DNA of 64,000 nt from Maniola hyperantus (GCF_902806685.2 NC_048550.1:9591383-9655382), one strand, 5' to 3'. Shown: positions 47,501 through 59,368, numbered from the stretch's first letter. A program made the numbers and translations. Notes: generated from the sequence alone by a model not told the origin.

Positions 47501-50500
47501 ATACCCTGAATAGAGCAGTATACATTTTTTGGTAGCGCGACTTCCACAGGTATCCTAGTGAGATATGGTACTAAGAGGATGGATAAGAAACTTTAGTGAC
47601 TCATATAATATGAACCAGGGTATATAATACTTGTATTTTGAATCTTTCTAGGCGAAAACCTTCGTGGACGGACCGGATATTGTACAAAGTGATAGCGAAT
47701 AACTATGAGAACATCACACTTAGGGCTGACTTGATATCTTACAACCATATACCTCACTACACGGTCAGTGACCACAAGCCCGTGGTCGCGCAATTTAATA
47801 TTAAGGTCAGTTACGTTTATATCAGCACCTTATCTGTTCAAAATTATCACACCACACAACTCTGCAAACTAAACCCTATTTACATGTATTTAGAATACAC
47901 TTTTGAATGCATGAATGTTAAAGAAAAGTGACCAAAGAAAGTATCCAACTTAAGTAACGTCTCGTATTGCAATGTAAAACTTATATGGCTATAAATAAAG
48001 TATATTTTTATGTGTCGAAAATTGAGGTCTATCTGAAAAAGTTTATAAAAGGCATCTTCAATGTCAACACTGAAATTGTGTGACGTCAGAACTCAGAATG
48101 AATGATTAACGATATGGCTGAAGTTGTTTGCGTCAGAATTGTGATGTTGAGGTCAAGGTCGAAGGTTGTAGTTATATGGTGTTGGTTGGAAGTTGTAGCT
48201 ATGTAAGATGTTATCAGTTGATGTTTTAGAAGGAAACATACTTTTAACACCAGAAGCTGCTGATTCTGAGCACAACTAAATTTTAGAGTACCTATTCGCA
48301 TCCTCGTCTTACTAATGTAATATGAAAATGACAGACAATTTGACAGTTTTAAGTTGAATTTAGAACTGTCAAACCTCGTGACAGCTGCCAGTAGGCGCTT
48401 CTAGAGCGTACTACAATTTAGAGTCTTAAAAATGTAAAATTCATGTTCCATCCTTTTTTAGCAATATTAAAAAGAAAAAGATGCAAATACTCTAAAATTT
48501 GTAGAGAAAGGCAACAGAATCGGTGCCTTTATCCAGAAAACGTTAATGTAGTAAACACACTTTCTAACACCTGATGCAGCGCAGTCAGTGTATTGATTCT
48601 GGTCATAGAAAATACCATGACTTGTTTGACTGAACAAGCATGGCGTTTCATCGGATCGCGTCGCTTGTTAGAAGTATGGTTCCGCCCTTAAAGTAGCTAT
48701 ATTTTTGGTTTTTGGATGTGCACGTATAATATTTATTTTTACAAATTTTACTAATCCACAGCTTGCCTGATTTACGCCAAAAACTAATACCTATAACCTT
48801 ACACTTTTACAAAGGTTTGATTTTACAGACGTTGATTATTTAATTAATTACTATAATTTTAAAAAAGAGTATGTATTCGCATCCCGTAAAACTTACTTAT
48901 ACGTTTTTCATCCATTATGTTGGAATTGTTAACGGATTTAAGAATAAAATGTCCTTTACTCAGCACAGAAGAAGGAATATTTTTATCTGTACCTGCTTCT
49001 CCTATTTTAATTTAACATATTGTAAAGCCAGTTTGTCATTGCGTTTTACCCGTTTTTTGGCATAACAGAAACAATTTGATGAAATTTTGAATAAAATCAA
49101 GTTAGTTGTATCAAGATCGAAGATAATATTGATTCTATTCTCTTCATTGTTTTGTTATAAAAAAAAAGGTCATAACTTCTATAAAATCAAACCTTAATTG
49201 CCTTAGATTCGGCCAAACCAATCAACACCGCCTAAGGCCGCTAGAGCAAAGATACGCATGCGATCGGCAATAGTCACGCCTGAAGCTACGCACGGATCGG
49301 ATATCGCTCAGCCAATGGCTGCATGCGCTGAACTGTTAGAGCATGCTGAAACTTTCGCGGTTGTACAGGATTCTGATGAAGCGGTTTGTTCCTTTCTCAT
49401 TTTTCTCGATCAAAGAATAAAGACAGCTATACTTACGCCCGGTGTGTTTGACTTCTAAGTGCGTCAGGTGAATAAGCTCATAACTAAGGATCCTGAACGA
49501 GTTTGAACTCGTTAACCAAAACCGTACGTAAGTATAGCTAGAGCATTAATATCCAAACCATCTAGCTAGCCATGGATTTGATATAGCTGAACCAATGGCT
49601 GCATGCGCTGAACTGCTAGAGCATGCTGAAACTTTCACGAGTGTACAGGGTTCTGATAAAGCGGTTTGTTGCTTTCTCATTTTTTGTCCATCGAATAATA
49701 AAGACGACTTTATACTTACGCCTGTAATTTTTGGCTTCTGAGCGCATCTCATAGCTAAAAACCCGTTCGCAAGTATAGCTATAATACGCGACAGGTCGAG
49801 ATGGCAATCGGGGTGGAAACGCCCTGCACAGCCCCCCTAACGAGCGGGGGTCCCCCAGCTTTATACCCCGATTGCAATCTCGACCTGTCGCGGACTATAC
49901 TTAGTCCTACGAGAATCTTTCCACAGAACTACCGACAACCTGTAGCGTACTATACAGCACTAATCCAAGCGTTCTGCGATAGTTATTAGTCACGCCTGTA
50001 CCTAGCCATGGATAGCATAAGCCTGAACTGAAGCTGCATGCACCGAAGCGATAGAGCATGTTGAGATTTTCGTAGTTGTTCTGGATTCTAATGAAGTGTC
50101 ATGTTTCTTTTCTAATTTCTACTTTTAAACTTCAGTATAACGTATACTTCTGACCGAATCTTGGTCACGGCAACCAATCTATACAAGATATAATATTATA
50201 GTGCAAAAATACAGGTGCAATAGAAACCGAAAGATGTTTTGTTATATGTACCTATATTAATAGTCAAGTAAAACTACTAGTTCGGAATGCCCTTCCTACC
50301 GAGAAAAACCAGCAAGAAACTCTAGAGGTGCAGGTTCTTTCTTTCATTCGTCGCTCTGGGCTGGTTTCCGCACTTAAACGTTTCCATCTGTTGTGCGTAG
50401 AGGTGTAGGTTATAAGACTATCGTTTTCTTGTAGGTGTTCGCAAACTTTACGGTAAAGACAGTGGAGTTCGCCCCAATAGTCCGCATCTGGTACATCGGC

Positions 50501-52363
50501 GACGCGGACTTCCGCACGCAGTGCACGCTGTCACCTGACGTCGAAGTCAACCCTAACGATTGGATTGGCATTTATGACGTAAGTTGCAAGCGTTTTGACG
50601 TTTGATAAAAAGTTGTCATCATCCCATTTTTTTTAAAAAAAAAGGTGGTCATCATCCCTATTCATTGTTCTACGGCTACCCCGACTTTGTTGGGGTAGAA
50701 TTTCTGAAAATTCGGAATCAGCGTTATAGAGAGGACCTATATCGCAAAATCTCAAGTTTCTAGAGGTTTAAGCTGAACGTTGATGTGTAAATCAACCAGA
50801 AGGTTAAATTTTAGTGCATCTACAAATTTAAACAATAGGCTCGCGATTGGCAGTTAAAGTCACGAGGTTTAACAGCTCTTAAGTTAAATTAAAAACTGTC
50901 AAACTGTGTCTGTCCTTTTCATATTGCATTAGTAAGAAGAAGGATGTGAATACTCTAAAATTTAGATGTGCTCAGAATCAGCACCAGTACCAGTACCTAC
51001 CTCTGGGAAGTTACTACAATCAGAAGGAGAATTAATATTAAAGATTGAAATAATTTTCAAAGATACGTTAAAACACACGTTATTAATTTTTTTTACCATT
51101 ACAGGCCTAATTCAATTTTTTTTTCTTTCATTACAGGCAAACTTCCACAGCTTAGACGATTACATAGCCTACGAGTATTTGGCTAAAGTGAGCCTGCCCC
51201 AAACTCCCCCTCCGGCCGGGCAGCCGCGCACCATCACACTGAGCTTCCCCGTCGGCAGCGGCGTACGCACGCCCGGCTTCTACCGGTTCATATACTTCAG
51301 CCAGCCCAACACCGAAGTCAGGAGTGTATTGGGTGAGTATCTGGCCACAGTGAGCTTTTCCGAAACTCCCCCTCCCACTATCACACTGAGCGTCCCCATC
51401 GGTAGCGCCGTTAAAATTGATCGCTTACAACTGCATTGAATAACGCACACAAGGGACTAAAATATCCCGTACAAAAAGTACCCTGAATAGCCGAGGACAC
51501 TGACAGACCAGACCGCACAAAAGTACGAGGGAGTCCTCGAAAAAAAAAACTAACGTTCCAAGGCGCGTCAACGCACACAGCGGATTTTAGTCCGCTTCCA
51601 TAGCGTGTGCTTCACTTAACTTCTGGCGAACAAATGATCGTACACAGTTGAGTCGGTGGTAAGTTCTCGGCGAACATTTTATCTACGCTTTGGGGATTGT
51701 TGTTCTCTGCGGACAAACGTCCCTCGTCTGCGCAGGCCAAACTGAAAATGAAAGTCAAAATATTTCATTCAAAGTGGATACACCGTACACTTTTTGAATG
51801 TCAGTAGTTTGAATAACAGAACAACTAAGTAGAAGCGTAGTAGGTAATAATTATTTACATTAACTTAAAAGTTAAAACTAAAGCTAAGAGGGTCTAAAAC
51901 GCGCATTGGTCTGCTCCTAAGCTTGGGATTTTTCTTGCACACACTGCTCTCTGCGCGCGTGCATCCGTGCGCGTATGTGCATGTGTATATGCATTATGCA
52001 TGCGTCCGTGCGATGCGTGCGTACATGAGTGTATCCTTGCGTGCGTGCGTAGGTGATGCTTGCGTGTGTATTTAAGCAGTATTGTTCACACTAAAAATCC
52101 CGCTGTAAGCATTGAAAATTTCAATTATCAAATGGCAGCCATATCATAGCATTAAATCTTCCACAGGTATATCAGAACCGTTCGAAGTGAGCAGTAAAGA
52201 AGACAGGTTAGTATCCCTTGATCCTTGCGAGGAGGCCTCATGCAGCACATCCCCCGGCCGATCAAAGCCCAGCACCGCCACGACTGACATCTTCACAGAC
52301 TTCACCGGCCTCGATGTAGCCAAGCTCTCGCGTCACTTCTCAAACGATCTGAGCATTGACTGA
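38579..52363 (+). CDS. Inositol polyphosphate 5-phosphatase with SKICH domain (INPP5K/INPP5J type)
   Basis: Removes the 5-phosphate from phosphoinositides such as PI(4,5)P2 and PIP3; the SKICH domain directs family members to membranes. Nine exons in phase: 38579-38592 (MDTL), 38705-38824, 39483-39708, 42167-42342, 45907-46152, 47652-47805, 50435-50578, 51137-51332, 52167-52363 (TGA), giving 490 aa. The 5-phosphatase core runs from about 6 to 310: FVTWNVAT, VIGLQE with the metal-binding glutamate (48), GNKGAVSVRF, NCHLTAHE, signature FWIGDLNFR (182-190), PSWTDRILY (264-272), SDHKPV (300-305). The SKICH domain is about 313-432 (VFANFTVK, VNPNDWIGIYD, FYRFIYFS, VRSVLGISEPFEV). A 57-residue serine/threonine-rich tail follows. 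Length and domain order fit human INPP5K. The exon 1 call is weakest: a 14-base coding exon with GTAATT donor and matching phase. AATAAA at 52522-52527. It is divergent from geminin. Confidence 0.92.
39709..42166. other. Phosphatase intron 3: repeats, no further exon seen
   Basis: Besides the SINE it holds a family A fragment (40945-41105, -) and a pair of inverted CTTGATGGCAAGCACGTA-like arms around 41105-41835. These enclose an AATTTTAGAGTATTCGC-type palindrome (41165-41450) and family E copy 2 (41455-41632). A family B repeat (41930-42150, -) ends 16 bases before exon 4. Confidence 0.55.
40445..40690 (-). mobile_element. tRNA-headed SINE in phosphatase intron 3
   Basis: The minus-strand head near 40690-40610 includes CTAGTGGTTAAGACGTCAGC and GGTTCGATCCCGG, with the body AAACACTTGAATATGT not included. 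The left part carries GACTACGGGTTAACCCTTCT. It belongs to the same family as 14822-15045. Confidence 0.65.
43325..43735 (-). repeat. Family A repeat interrupted by a MITE
   Basis: The family A copy breaks after AAAGTAGCCTGTCACTGTCC. The roughly 182-base MITE also seen at 29810-29996 follows in opposite orientation (43438-43619). The repeat then resumes at GTCTTTGACTATACCCATGC. It lies in phosphatase intron 4. Confidence 0.75.
44285..44550 (+). mobile_element. SINE copy in phosphatase intron 4
   Basis: It contains GAGGAAACCTACATGCCTGA, GAGTTCTCCATAATGTTTTC and AGACTGTGGCCTAAAC, ending with GGTTGATGATATGATAAATT. It belongs to the family at 14822. A separate inverted-end element (GGTTCTTTCACAA and TTGTGGAAGAGCC) follows at about 44825-44975, with GATGTCGCATCG words. 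Confidence 0.6.
47138..47200. repeat. End fragment of a mariner-like repeat
   Basis: GAACCTCCTCCTTTTTTTGA then AGTCGGTTAAAA recurs, inverted, at 57565-57620 (TTTTAACCGACTTCAAAAAA, GGAGGAGGTTCTCAATTCG). Related ends lie near 23645-23675 and 25800-25825. Confidence 0.5.
49200..50140 (+). repeat. Three diverged tandem segments with coding-like conservation
   Basis: Copies at about 49265-49460, 49550-49745 and 50000-50135 share CCAATGGCTGCATGCGCTGA (copies 1 and 2), GAGCATGCTGAAACTTTC and GATTCTGATGAAGCGGTTTG, plus CTTACGCC words. Copies 1 and 2 read EPMAACAELLEHAETF in one frame (Q for E in copy 1). Copy 3 gives EAACTEAIEHVEIFVVV. No splice sites or longer frame link them to the phosphatase, whose intron 6 they occupy. 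A family D MITE (49781-49901) lies between copies 2 and 3. The identity is unknown. Confidence 0.6.
49781..49901. mobile_element. GC-rich palindromic MITE family D, short full copy
   Basis: The arms GCGACAGGTCGAGATGGCAA and TTGCAATCTCGACCTGTCGC enclose a shortened centre. TATAATAC stands on the left and GGACTATAC on the right. Confidence 0.8.
50825..50990. mobile_element. Palindromic repeat, AATTTTAGAGTATTCGC type
   Basis: It shares GTCAAACTGTGTCTGTCCTT, CATATTGCATTAGTAAGAAG and GAATACTCTAAAATTTAGAT with segments at 41165-41450 and 48250-48530. The two better copies have inverted halves. It lies in phosphatase intron 7. Confidence 0.6.
51945..52060. repeat. Degenerate (GTGC/GCGT)n simple repeat
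   Basis: Imperfect alternating purine-pyrimidine sequence (GTGCGCGTATGTGCATGTGT, TGCGTGCGTGCG) of about 110 bases lies about 110 bases upstream of the last phosphatase exon. It could adopt Z-DNA, but no function is shown. Confidence 0.75.
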
Positions 52364-52521
52364 CTAAAAAGTTACATGCCCGGATCGCCGGCGACTAAAC
52401 GGAAAGACGGGGTCTAGTCTAGGTTTGTAGTATAAAGATGTGAATGAACTGTTAGTAATGGTAAAGGTACTTCAAGTGATGATTGTGCCATCTTTGGTAC
52501 TATGTGATGCATGTTGAGTCA

Positions 52522-52527
52522 AATAAA
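52522..52527 (+). terminator. Polyadenylation signal of the phosphatase gene
   Basis: AATAAA lies 159 bases after the stop codon. Confidence 0.5.
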
Positions 52528-52529
52528 TC

Positions 52530-53755
52530 CGGCCCCATATTATCAGAAAATTTCTGTCTCACTCACTCAGTGAAAATATCAGAAGCGTATAACCGATTCA
52601 GCAATATTCGGACAGTCTGCGGCGTTATACTGGGTCTAGTACAAAATGTACGAGCGGAATGCCTTCCGGTTGTTTCTGATAACATGCGGCCGATCTATAA
52701 GTCAGGTGTTTATAATAATGTTTTTCTGCTCAGGAAATATATGAATTAACACGCGTGGCGTGACGTATGGTCATTGGTCAAGCGAATAAGTTTTTTTAAA
52801 TCTGTAAGGGGCTTTTACAGATGATCTATATGCCAGCCCCATCGTTACAAACTAAATTAAAATAAAACTACATAGTTGAACCTAAAACTATAACAATTTG
52901 AGAGAATCACTAACAAATTTATACACAGGTGAATAAGTTATAGTGGGTTCTTGGAGCTCACTTATCATCTGGGGGCACGTTGATAATATAAACGAGCGAA
53001 TGCTGCTTTTATCCCCACTGTCAAATTCTCTTTAGATAAACTGACAACTTACAAAGATTTGTAGAGTGGGGATAGAATGCGATTTCGCTCGTTTATTCGA
53101 AACCCACCGGTTTATAAATACTTCAAATAAAAAGGTAACCATAATAATTTGTGAAGCGTTTCTTGGTCAAGTATCCATTGAAATAAAATCACTTGTTGCA
53201 CTTGGGTTATAGAATAGAGGAAGCTTGAAAAAGTGTTCTGATGTCACAAAATAGGTTATTTTTAAACTTCATACACGTAATAATATTTCCTTCGTAGAAA
53301 AAAAGTAACATAAATATATTTTAGAAAAAAAAAATTTAAATGAAATTATAACCTTATATTTACTTAAAATCATCGTTCAAAATCTGTTGTGTACAGATCA
53401 TCGACCTATTTATTGTACTTAAGTACATCATGACAGTTCTTTTTTATATAGATAAAGGTGACTGCTCAAAAATCACCCAGCGTCGATTAATTTTATTCTT
53501 TATTATTATTACAGTAGTACGTGCTGATGCTCGCGACTTTGGCCACTTTAGGTTCTTTAGGTTTTTTGAAAATCCTGTGAGAACTCTTGTTTATCCGGGA
53601 TAAAAGGATCCTTAGTCCGTCTCCAGGCTGCTAGCTATGTCTTTGCCAAACGTCAAGGTCAGTTTATGGATTGAGTCATGAAAAGCTAACAAAAGGACGA
53701 GTTACTTTCGCATACATTCGTATGGATAGTATGGATGATAGTGCATGAATGAAAT
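52530..53755. other. Intergenic, no gene recognised
   Basis: It has short open frames without a recognisable family. An inverted pair (ATAAACGAGCGAATGCTGCT near 52988 and GCGATTTCGCTCGTTTAT near 53079) encloses CTGTCAAATTCTC and suggests another small MITE at about 52930-53110. A family A fragment is at 53528-53720 (-). Confidence 0.4.
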
Positions 53756-54330
53756 CACAAACTCTAAACTAAACTAAAATGACACGTCTAAATCTATTGC
53801 TATCCCTTTCATGATGTTGCTTGCGGAAAAGGATAGCACTAGATTTAGACACGTTAATTTAGTTTAGATATTGTGTAAAAGAGAATCGGCCGAATTGGCT
53901 ACACCAAAGCGATGTTTTGGGAACAAACAATATTTTAATATCTCAGGCATCAGTGGCTCGACCTAATAATAAATTGCACCTGTTGTAGATCAATGTGGCT
54001 AATTCTGTTGTACACAATTTGTAAACTAAACTAAATCTAGTGACATCCCTTTCCGCAAGGAGCGTTATAAAAAGGATAGCAATACGTTTAGACTTACCAT
54101 TTTGAGATTGGGTACAGCAGCCGGCAAGAAATATTGTACATCGACATTTAGAATGAGATTTCGTTTTTGTAGAGCGTTGTCTCTGTCACTCTGTCACCTG
54201 TGACGTTTTGTCGGTCTCAACGACAGAGACGACAGAGACAACGCTCTACGAAAGCAGCTTGGTATCTCTTTCTAAAGGTCGATGTACAATATTTCCTGCC
54301 GGGTACTGTACAACAGGATTCGCCACAATA
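53756..54330. mobile_element. Two family E MITEs, the second interrupted
   Basis: The copy at 53756-53893 is uninterrupted. The copy at 53985-54330 has typical outer sequence (GTAAACTAAACTAAATCTAG and CAACAGGATTCGCCACA) but is split by the TA-flanked MITE at 54115-54308. Confidence 0.75.
54115..54308. mobile_element. 194 bp MITE with TA duplication (Tc1/mariner-like)
   Basis: The ends CAGCAGCCGGCAAGAAATAT and the complement of CAGTACCCGGCAGGAAATAT match over about 31 bases and are flanked by TA at 54113-54114 and 54309-54310. The whole element folds into a near-perfect hairpin (GTAGAGCGTTGTCTCTGTC and GACAGAGACAACGCTCTAC). Removing it restores GGTACAACAG of family E. Confidence 0.9.
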
Positions 54331-54869
54331 CAAATAAATAGATAAATAGATTTTGATTTTTGGATAATACATAGATGATTTTTTATTATTTTGCACGACA
54401 CTGCGTAACACTAAACTGCGTTAATAATCGAATTTTCGCCGAAATTTGGATATCGTTGAGATCCTGGCCGTTTGGGCTTGTTTAGGAAAGTATTTTGTGC
54501 ACCACTTGGCCTAAACATTATGATAGTATCATAATGTTTCATTAATAAATTATTATAAGGTGTATTATATAGTTAAGTTAATTTGTTGAATTATTTAATG
54601 TTGATATTGTGTATATTTACCATTTATTTGAGATTATGTCACGTATAATTCATATAGGTATTTCTCAATAGCTTTGTTTTTCAATACGCTCTCACCTACT
54701 AAAATTACGAAACATTTTCATCAGCTTTCAATAAATTATATTCAAGGGAAAATTAATTTTCGTTTCGTTTGAGCAGAATAAAAAACAGTAGGTAGGACAT
54801 CGATTGTTTAATCGGATGGAAGGATTATACTTAGAGACTACAGTTACCAAATACCTATTTATTTCAAAA

Positions 54870-55085
54870 CTAGCTGATGCCCGCGACTTCTGCTGCGTGG
54901 AGTTAGGTTTTTAAAAATCCCGTGAGAACTCTTTTAATTTTCCGGGATAAAAAGTAGCCTATGTCACTCTCCGTCTTTCTTTGTCTATACCCATGCAAAA
55001 ATCACGTCAATCCGTTGGACCGTTACGACGTGATTGAAGGACAAACCAACAAACACACACTTTCGCATTTATAATAAGGGTACTG
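54870..55085 (-). repeat. Family A repeat, nearly full length
   Basis: It runs on the minus strand from CGCATTTATAATAAGG inverted through GACGTGATTGAAGGACAAAC to CTAGCTGATGCCCGCGACTT. Confidence 0.65.
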
Positions 55086-55243
55086 ATATACCTATTTATT
55101 TCATATTTTATGTTTTCTAATGGCCTAATGAATACAAAAAAAAAACCTGCATTCTTGAGAAATAACAACGTTGTTAGGTAACTTATCGACATATTTATAG
55201 ATAGAATTGGATATGGATAGGATATTATTATTCGGCCGAAAAC

Positions 55244-55410
55244 GATAGATAATGTGGCAAACCTATTGTACACACTCTTTAAACTAAAATGGCAGGTTTA
55301 AATCTAGTGCTATCCTTCTCCGTGAGGAGCATTATAAAAGAGATAGCAATACATTTAGACACATTAATATTAGTTTAGTTTGATTGTGTATAACAGAATT
55401 AGCCACAATG
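55244..55410. mobile_element. Palindromic MITE family E copy
   Basis: The arms around TAATGTGGCAAACCTATTGT and TGTATAACAGAATTAGCCAC flank the family E core. I saw no gene in 55411-56145, which holds AT-rich sequence and a family A fragment. Confidence 0.7.
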
Positions 55411-56147
55411 TATATTTACGACAATTTCTTTCTTCCTCGGAAAATTTGCCGTGTTGTTATGTTTATCCATTTCGAAAATTTAATGATGAGTGCGATTATT
55501 TTTAAAATAAATATTTCCTAAAAATAATCTAAACCCCTAAAACTTACATTTGAGGGGAAAATAAAAGCATTGAAAGTTGACGTGCTCATGGTATTATTTA
55601 AACATCAAAATCAGTCACTCTATATTTAAAGTGGCCTTATAAATTAATTTCAGTGAAAGTTATATGAAGAAATTGTAAAATATAGGAGCCTTTGCTAGTT
55701 ATACACAGGTATAATTATGATAATTAATTCAGTCGTTTTATAAATAATGCGATCTAGATAAAACCTCGGGTAAAACGAATACACTGCCAGTATGAGCAAG
55801 ATAAAAACCTCTACCCTGTAATGCCGGATTACAGAACAATAGTGAATGCCTCTGACGATTATATCTTTAGTCACAACAATTGCTGGCGTGTTTATCCTTT
55901 TTAAGGTCTAAATTGAAGTATTTTTCGGCTCAAAATAAATCTTAGTAGATATTATAATACTAGTTTATGCGCGCGACTTCGTCCACGTGGTTTTAGGTTG
56001 TTTAAAATTCCTGTGGGAACTCTTTGATTTTCTAGGATAATAATGTATCCGTTTCCGGGATATAAGCTCCGTATCAAATAGATGATCCCCGTGAATGCCT
56101 TTATGTGGATTCCGGTTTTTTAAAATTATATAGCAACATTTTCCGAA

Positions 56148-56485
56148 CCAACGACGACCTCCATGGCGCAGTGGTAAGCACTGTGGTCTTATTAGTGGGA
56201 GGTCCCTGCTTCGATTCCTGGCACGGGTTTGGAATTTTATAATTTCTAAATTTCTGGTCTGGTCTGGTCTGGGGGTAGGCTTCGGCCGTGGCTAGTTACC
56301 ACCCTACCGGCAAAGCCGTGCCGCCAAACGATTAAGCGTTCCAGTACGATGCTGTGTAGAAACCAAAGGGGTATAGGTTTAATAAAAAACTGTCATACCC
56401 TTTCCAGGTTAACCCGTTTTCACCCTAGACTGCATCATCACTTACCGCCAGTTGAGATTGCAATCAAGGGCTAACTTGTATCTGA
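56148..56485 (+). mobile_element. tRNA-derived SINE, long type
   Basis: The head GACCTCCATGGCGCAGTGGT and GCTTCGATTCCTGGC has A and B boxes. The body includes TAGTTACCACCCTACCGGCA and AACCCGTTTTCACCCTAGAC and ends in an A run. A second member is at 61233-61500 (GACCTCTGTGGCGCAGTGGT, GGTTCGATTC). Confidence 0.75.
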
Positions 56486-56819
56486 AAAAAAAATAGCCTT
56501 TCTCTTCTTCGGGATCTAGGGGGTAGACTGTGCCCGGGATGCAAGCTATTTCTGTACGAAATGCTTCAATATCAGTTTAACAGATGGGCCGTAAAAAATT
56601 AGTTGACAAACAACTGCCAACGCTGCACTTTTGATGCGAGGTCGCCATTCCAGGCACTTTGGAAGCCCGACGTCTATCGGTTCATCGATCTATGTGCCTC
56701 GTCCATTTCCACATAGCTTCGCAAACTTTTGGGCTATTTCGATTACTTTGGTTGTTCTACGGTATGTGTTCTGAAGTTTTCAAAATTCTGGAGATTTCAC
56801 TCATAGGCATATCTATCTA

Positions 56820-57037
56820 TATAAATATAAAAGAAAAAGCTGATTGACTGACAGACTGATCTATCAACGCACAAATCTAACTACTGGATGGATTGGGCTG
56901 AAATTTGGCATTCAGATAGCTATTATGACGTAGGCATGCGCTAAGAAAGGATTTTTGATAATTCAACCCCTAAAGAGGTAAAATAGGGGTTTGAAATTTG
57001 TGTAGTCCACGCGGACGAAGTGAGCATAAGCTAGTTT
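56820..57037 (+). repeat. Family B repeat
   Basis: It runs from GCTGATTGACTGACAGACTG through CTAAGAAAGGATTTTTGATA to GAGCATAAGCTAGT. Confidence 0.7.
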
Positions 57038-58661
57038 TACGCATAATATGTTAGCATGAAGTAGGTAAATGTAACCTGTAAGTTATAAGTGCTTTGTCTC
57101 CCTGCGTCTTCAAGCCCCTTTATACAGAGCTGTGGTGAGCCAATCGCGTGTTTAATTAGAGCGAGTATCTGATATCAGTATACAAGGTGCCCGAGATGTT
57201 TGCTTTGTTTTGCTGTTTCTCTTAGCCGCGTTTTCTATTCAGTACCTTGAAAGGGAATATGGCTCTTGTGGTATTATAGGTGATATTCCATGTTTGCTTT
57301 GAGAAATCCGATGAGAAATGTGGGCACATACTAGGTTAAAGGTCCACGGACAGTTTCACTGAGGAAAGTTTCACAGGAAAAACTTTAAATAAAATAGCCT
57401 TTTCACAGAAAAAAATTTGGGTAACTCAAATTAGTGATCGTTTCTATATTTCTCTTTTGACAAGAATTTCCTCAAAGAGTGCCACTGCCTAATTGTTCGA
57501 TTAACGAAGACAGTGTTTTGGAACTGATACAGTACGTTACGAAGTACATTATTATTGTATCACTTTTTAACCGACTTCAAAAAAAGGAGGAGGTTCTCAA
57601 TTCGTCGGAATCTTTTTTTTTATAGGATTGTTTAGGTACATTATTTAAAAAAAAAAATATAATCTTTTTGGAAAGTTCACGTTAGATCAAAAATTGATGT
57701 ATGTCAAGATTTAACCTCAATAGCCCAACGGTTAAGGGGCGGATTGACACCCAATATGATCATAGGTTCGAACCCCACCTATTGCACATACGGGTACTTA
57801 GTCCTTATGTGAATCTATACTCAATACATTAATATTATAAATGCGAAAATGTATTTGTTTGTCATTCCTTCATGCCCTAACTAATCAACCAATCGACTTG
57901 ATTTTTTGGCATAGAGATTGTTAAAGGACGGAGAGTAACATAGGCTTTTTATCCTGGAAAATCAGAGTTTTTAAAAACCTAAACTACGCGGACGAAGTTG
58001 CAGGCATCAGCTAGTGGAGAATATTTAGAAATATGGTTCAAATATGCCTAAAAAATATTTTTAAAGAATTTTCCAAAGAGGGATAGCGCGGAGGCTGTGC
58101 GGGTGTGCTGGGCGTCCCCCACCCCCGTTGCGATCTAAATCGTTCGCGTACTCTACCAACATTATTTTATACCTGTTATTTTAGTGTAGAAACTGTACAG
58201 CCGAATAAGATAATCGAGTTATAATATATAAACAGAGTTTACTAATTAAAAGATGGCTTGATTACCAGACGCGGTAAATTAATGTTCCTAGATCCTGTCA
58301 CCAAGATATCACCCGACACCTATATGATCGATACTTTCGAAGGTTAATTGCGTAAAAAATAAATTAGGTGCCTGTAATCAATGTTGAAATTGACAATGGT
58401 GAATTAAAAGTATACCATATTTACGGGTGCGTTGCTTAATGTACTAAATGTATAAGCATATTTTTTTCTATACCTATCTAAATTCTAAACTCAATAAGAA
58501 TGATCTACGAGTACCTATCTGCCCTTATTTTTTTATTTTTTTGCGTATTGTGTTATTTTACAGGTTAGGTACCTACATTAGATTTTGCATATTTTGGATT
58601 TTTAATAAGATTTTTCAACCAATCCCTTTCAAAAGCTCACTCTGTACGTAAATAGTAACAT

Positions 58662-59368
58662 ACAGGGTGTAACTAGAACGCTAGCAAAAAGTAGTATTTT
58701 TCAAACCCGCAAAGTACAGCGTGCAAAACTCGGGTCAATGCCCCGCCTTCGACGCGGCATTGACTCCGAGTGATCTACTTCCGGAACGTTCGTTGACCTC
58801 TAGCGTCAGTCAGATGTTTTATTTGCAATATATTATCGTGAACTTTTACAAAATATAGTTTTTTTTTTGATTTTTTCGCGTCGCGTCGATCAGTAGTAGT
58901 AGCCTTCGTTTTTAGGGTTCCGTACCTCAAAAGAAAAAACGGAACCCTTATAGGATCACTTTGTTGTCTGTCTGTCTGTCTGTCAGTCAAGTAACCTACA
59001 GGGTACTTCCTGTTGACCTAGAATCATGAAATTTGGCAGGTAGGTAGATCTTATAGCTGAAATTTGGGTTAAAAATCTGAAAACCGTGAATTTAGGGTTT
59101 AGGGACACAAAAAAAATTAAGTGGTCATGAACTAATAATTAGTATTTTCAACTTTCGAAGTGAGATAACTATATCAAGTACCTATCATAATATGAAAGGT
59201 CTTCACCTGTACATTCTAAAACAGATTTTTATTTATTTTTATGCATCATAGTTTTTGAATTATCGTGCAAAATGTCGAAAAAATACGACTGTAGTACGGA
59301 ACCCTCATTGCGCGAGCCTGACTCGCACTTGGCCGGTTTTTTTTGCTAGCGTTCTGGTTACACCCGGT
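58662..59368. mobile_element. MITE carrying a nested family C element
   Basis: The outer ends CAGGGTGTAACTAGAACGCT and the complement of CCGGGTGTAACCAGAACGCT (each followed by AGCAAAAA) differ at two positions and are flanked by TA, which suggests a Tc1/mariner-like source. Within it, 58913-59342 is a full family C copy (AGGGTTCCGTACC to CACTTGGCCGGTTTTT), which must be the later insertion. The frame antisense to this region is repeat-derived. Confidence 0.8.

Noticed and set aside
50966..51439. A 157-codon frame as an independent gene
   Set aside because: Only 51137-51332 is exon 8 of the phosphatase; the extensions are intronic, and the frame runs through a consensus donor.
57712..57800. 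tRNA gene
   Set aside because: tRNA-like head only; the arms do not pair properly by eye and the context is SINE-like.
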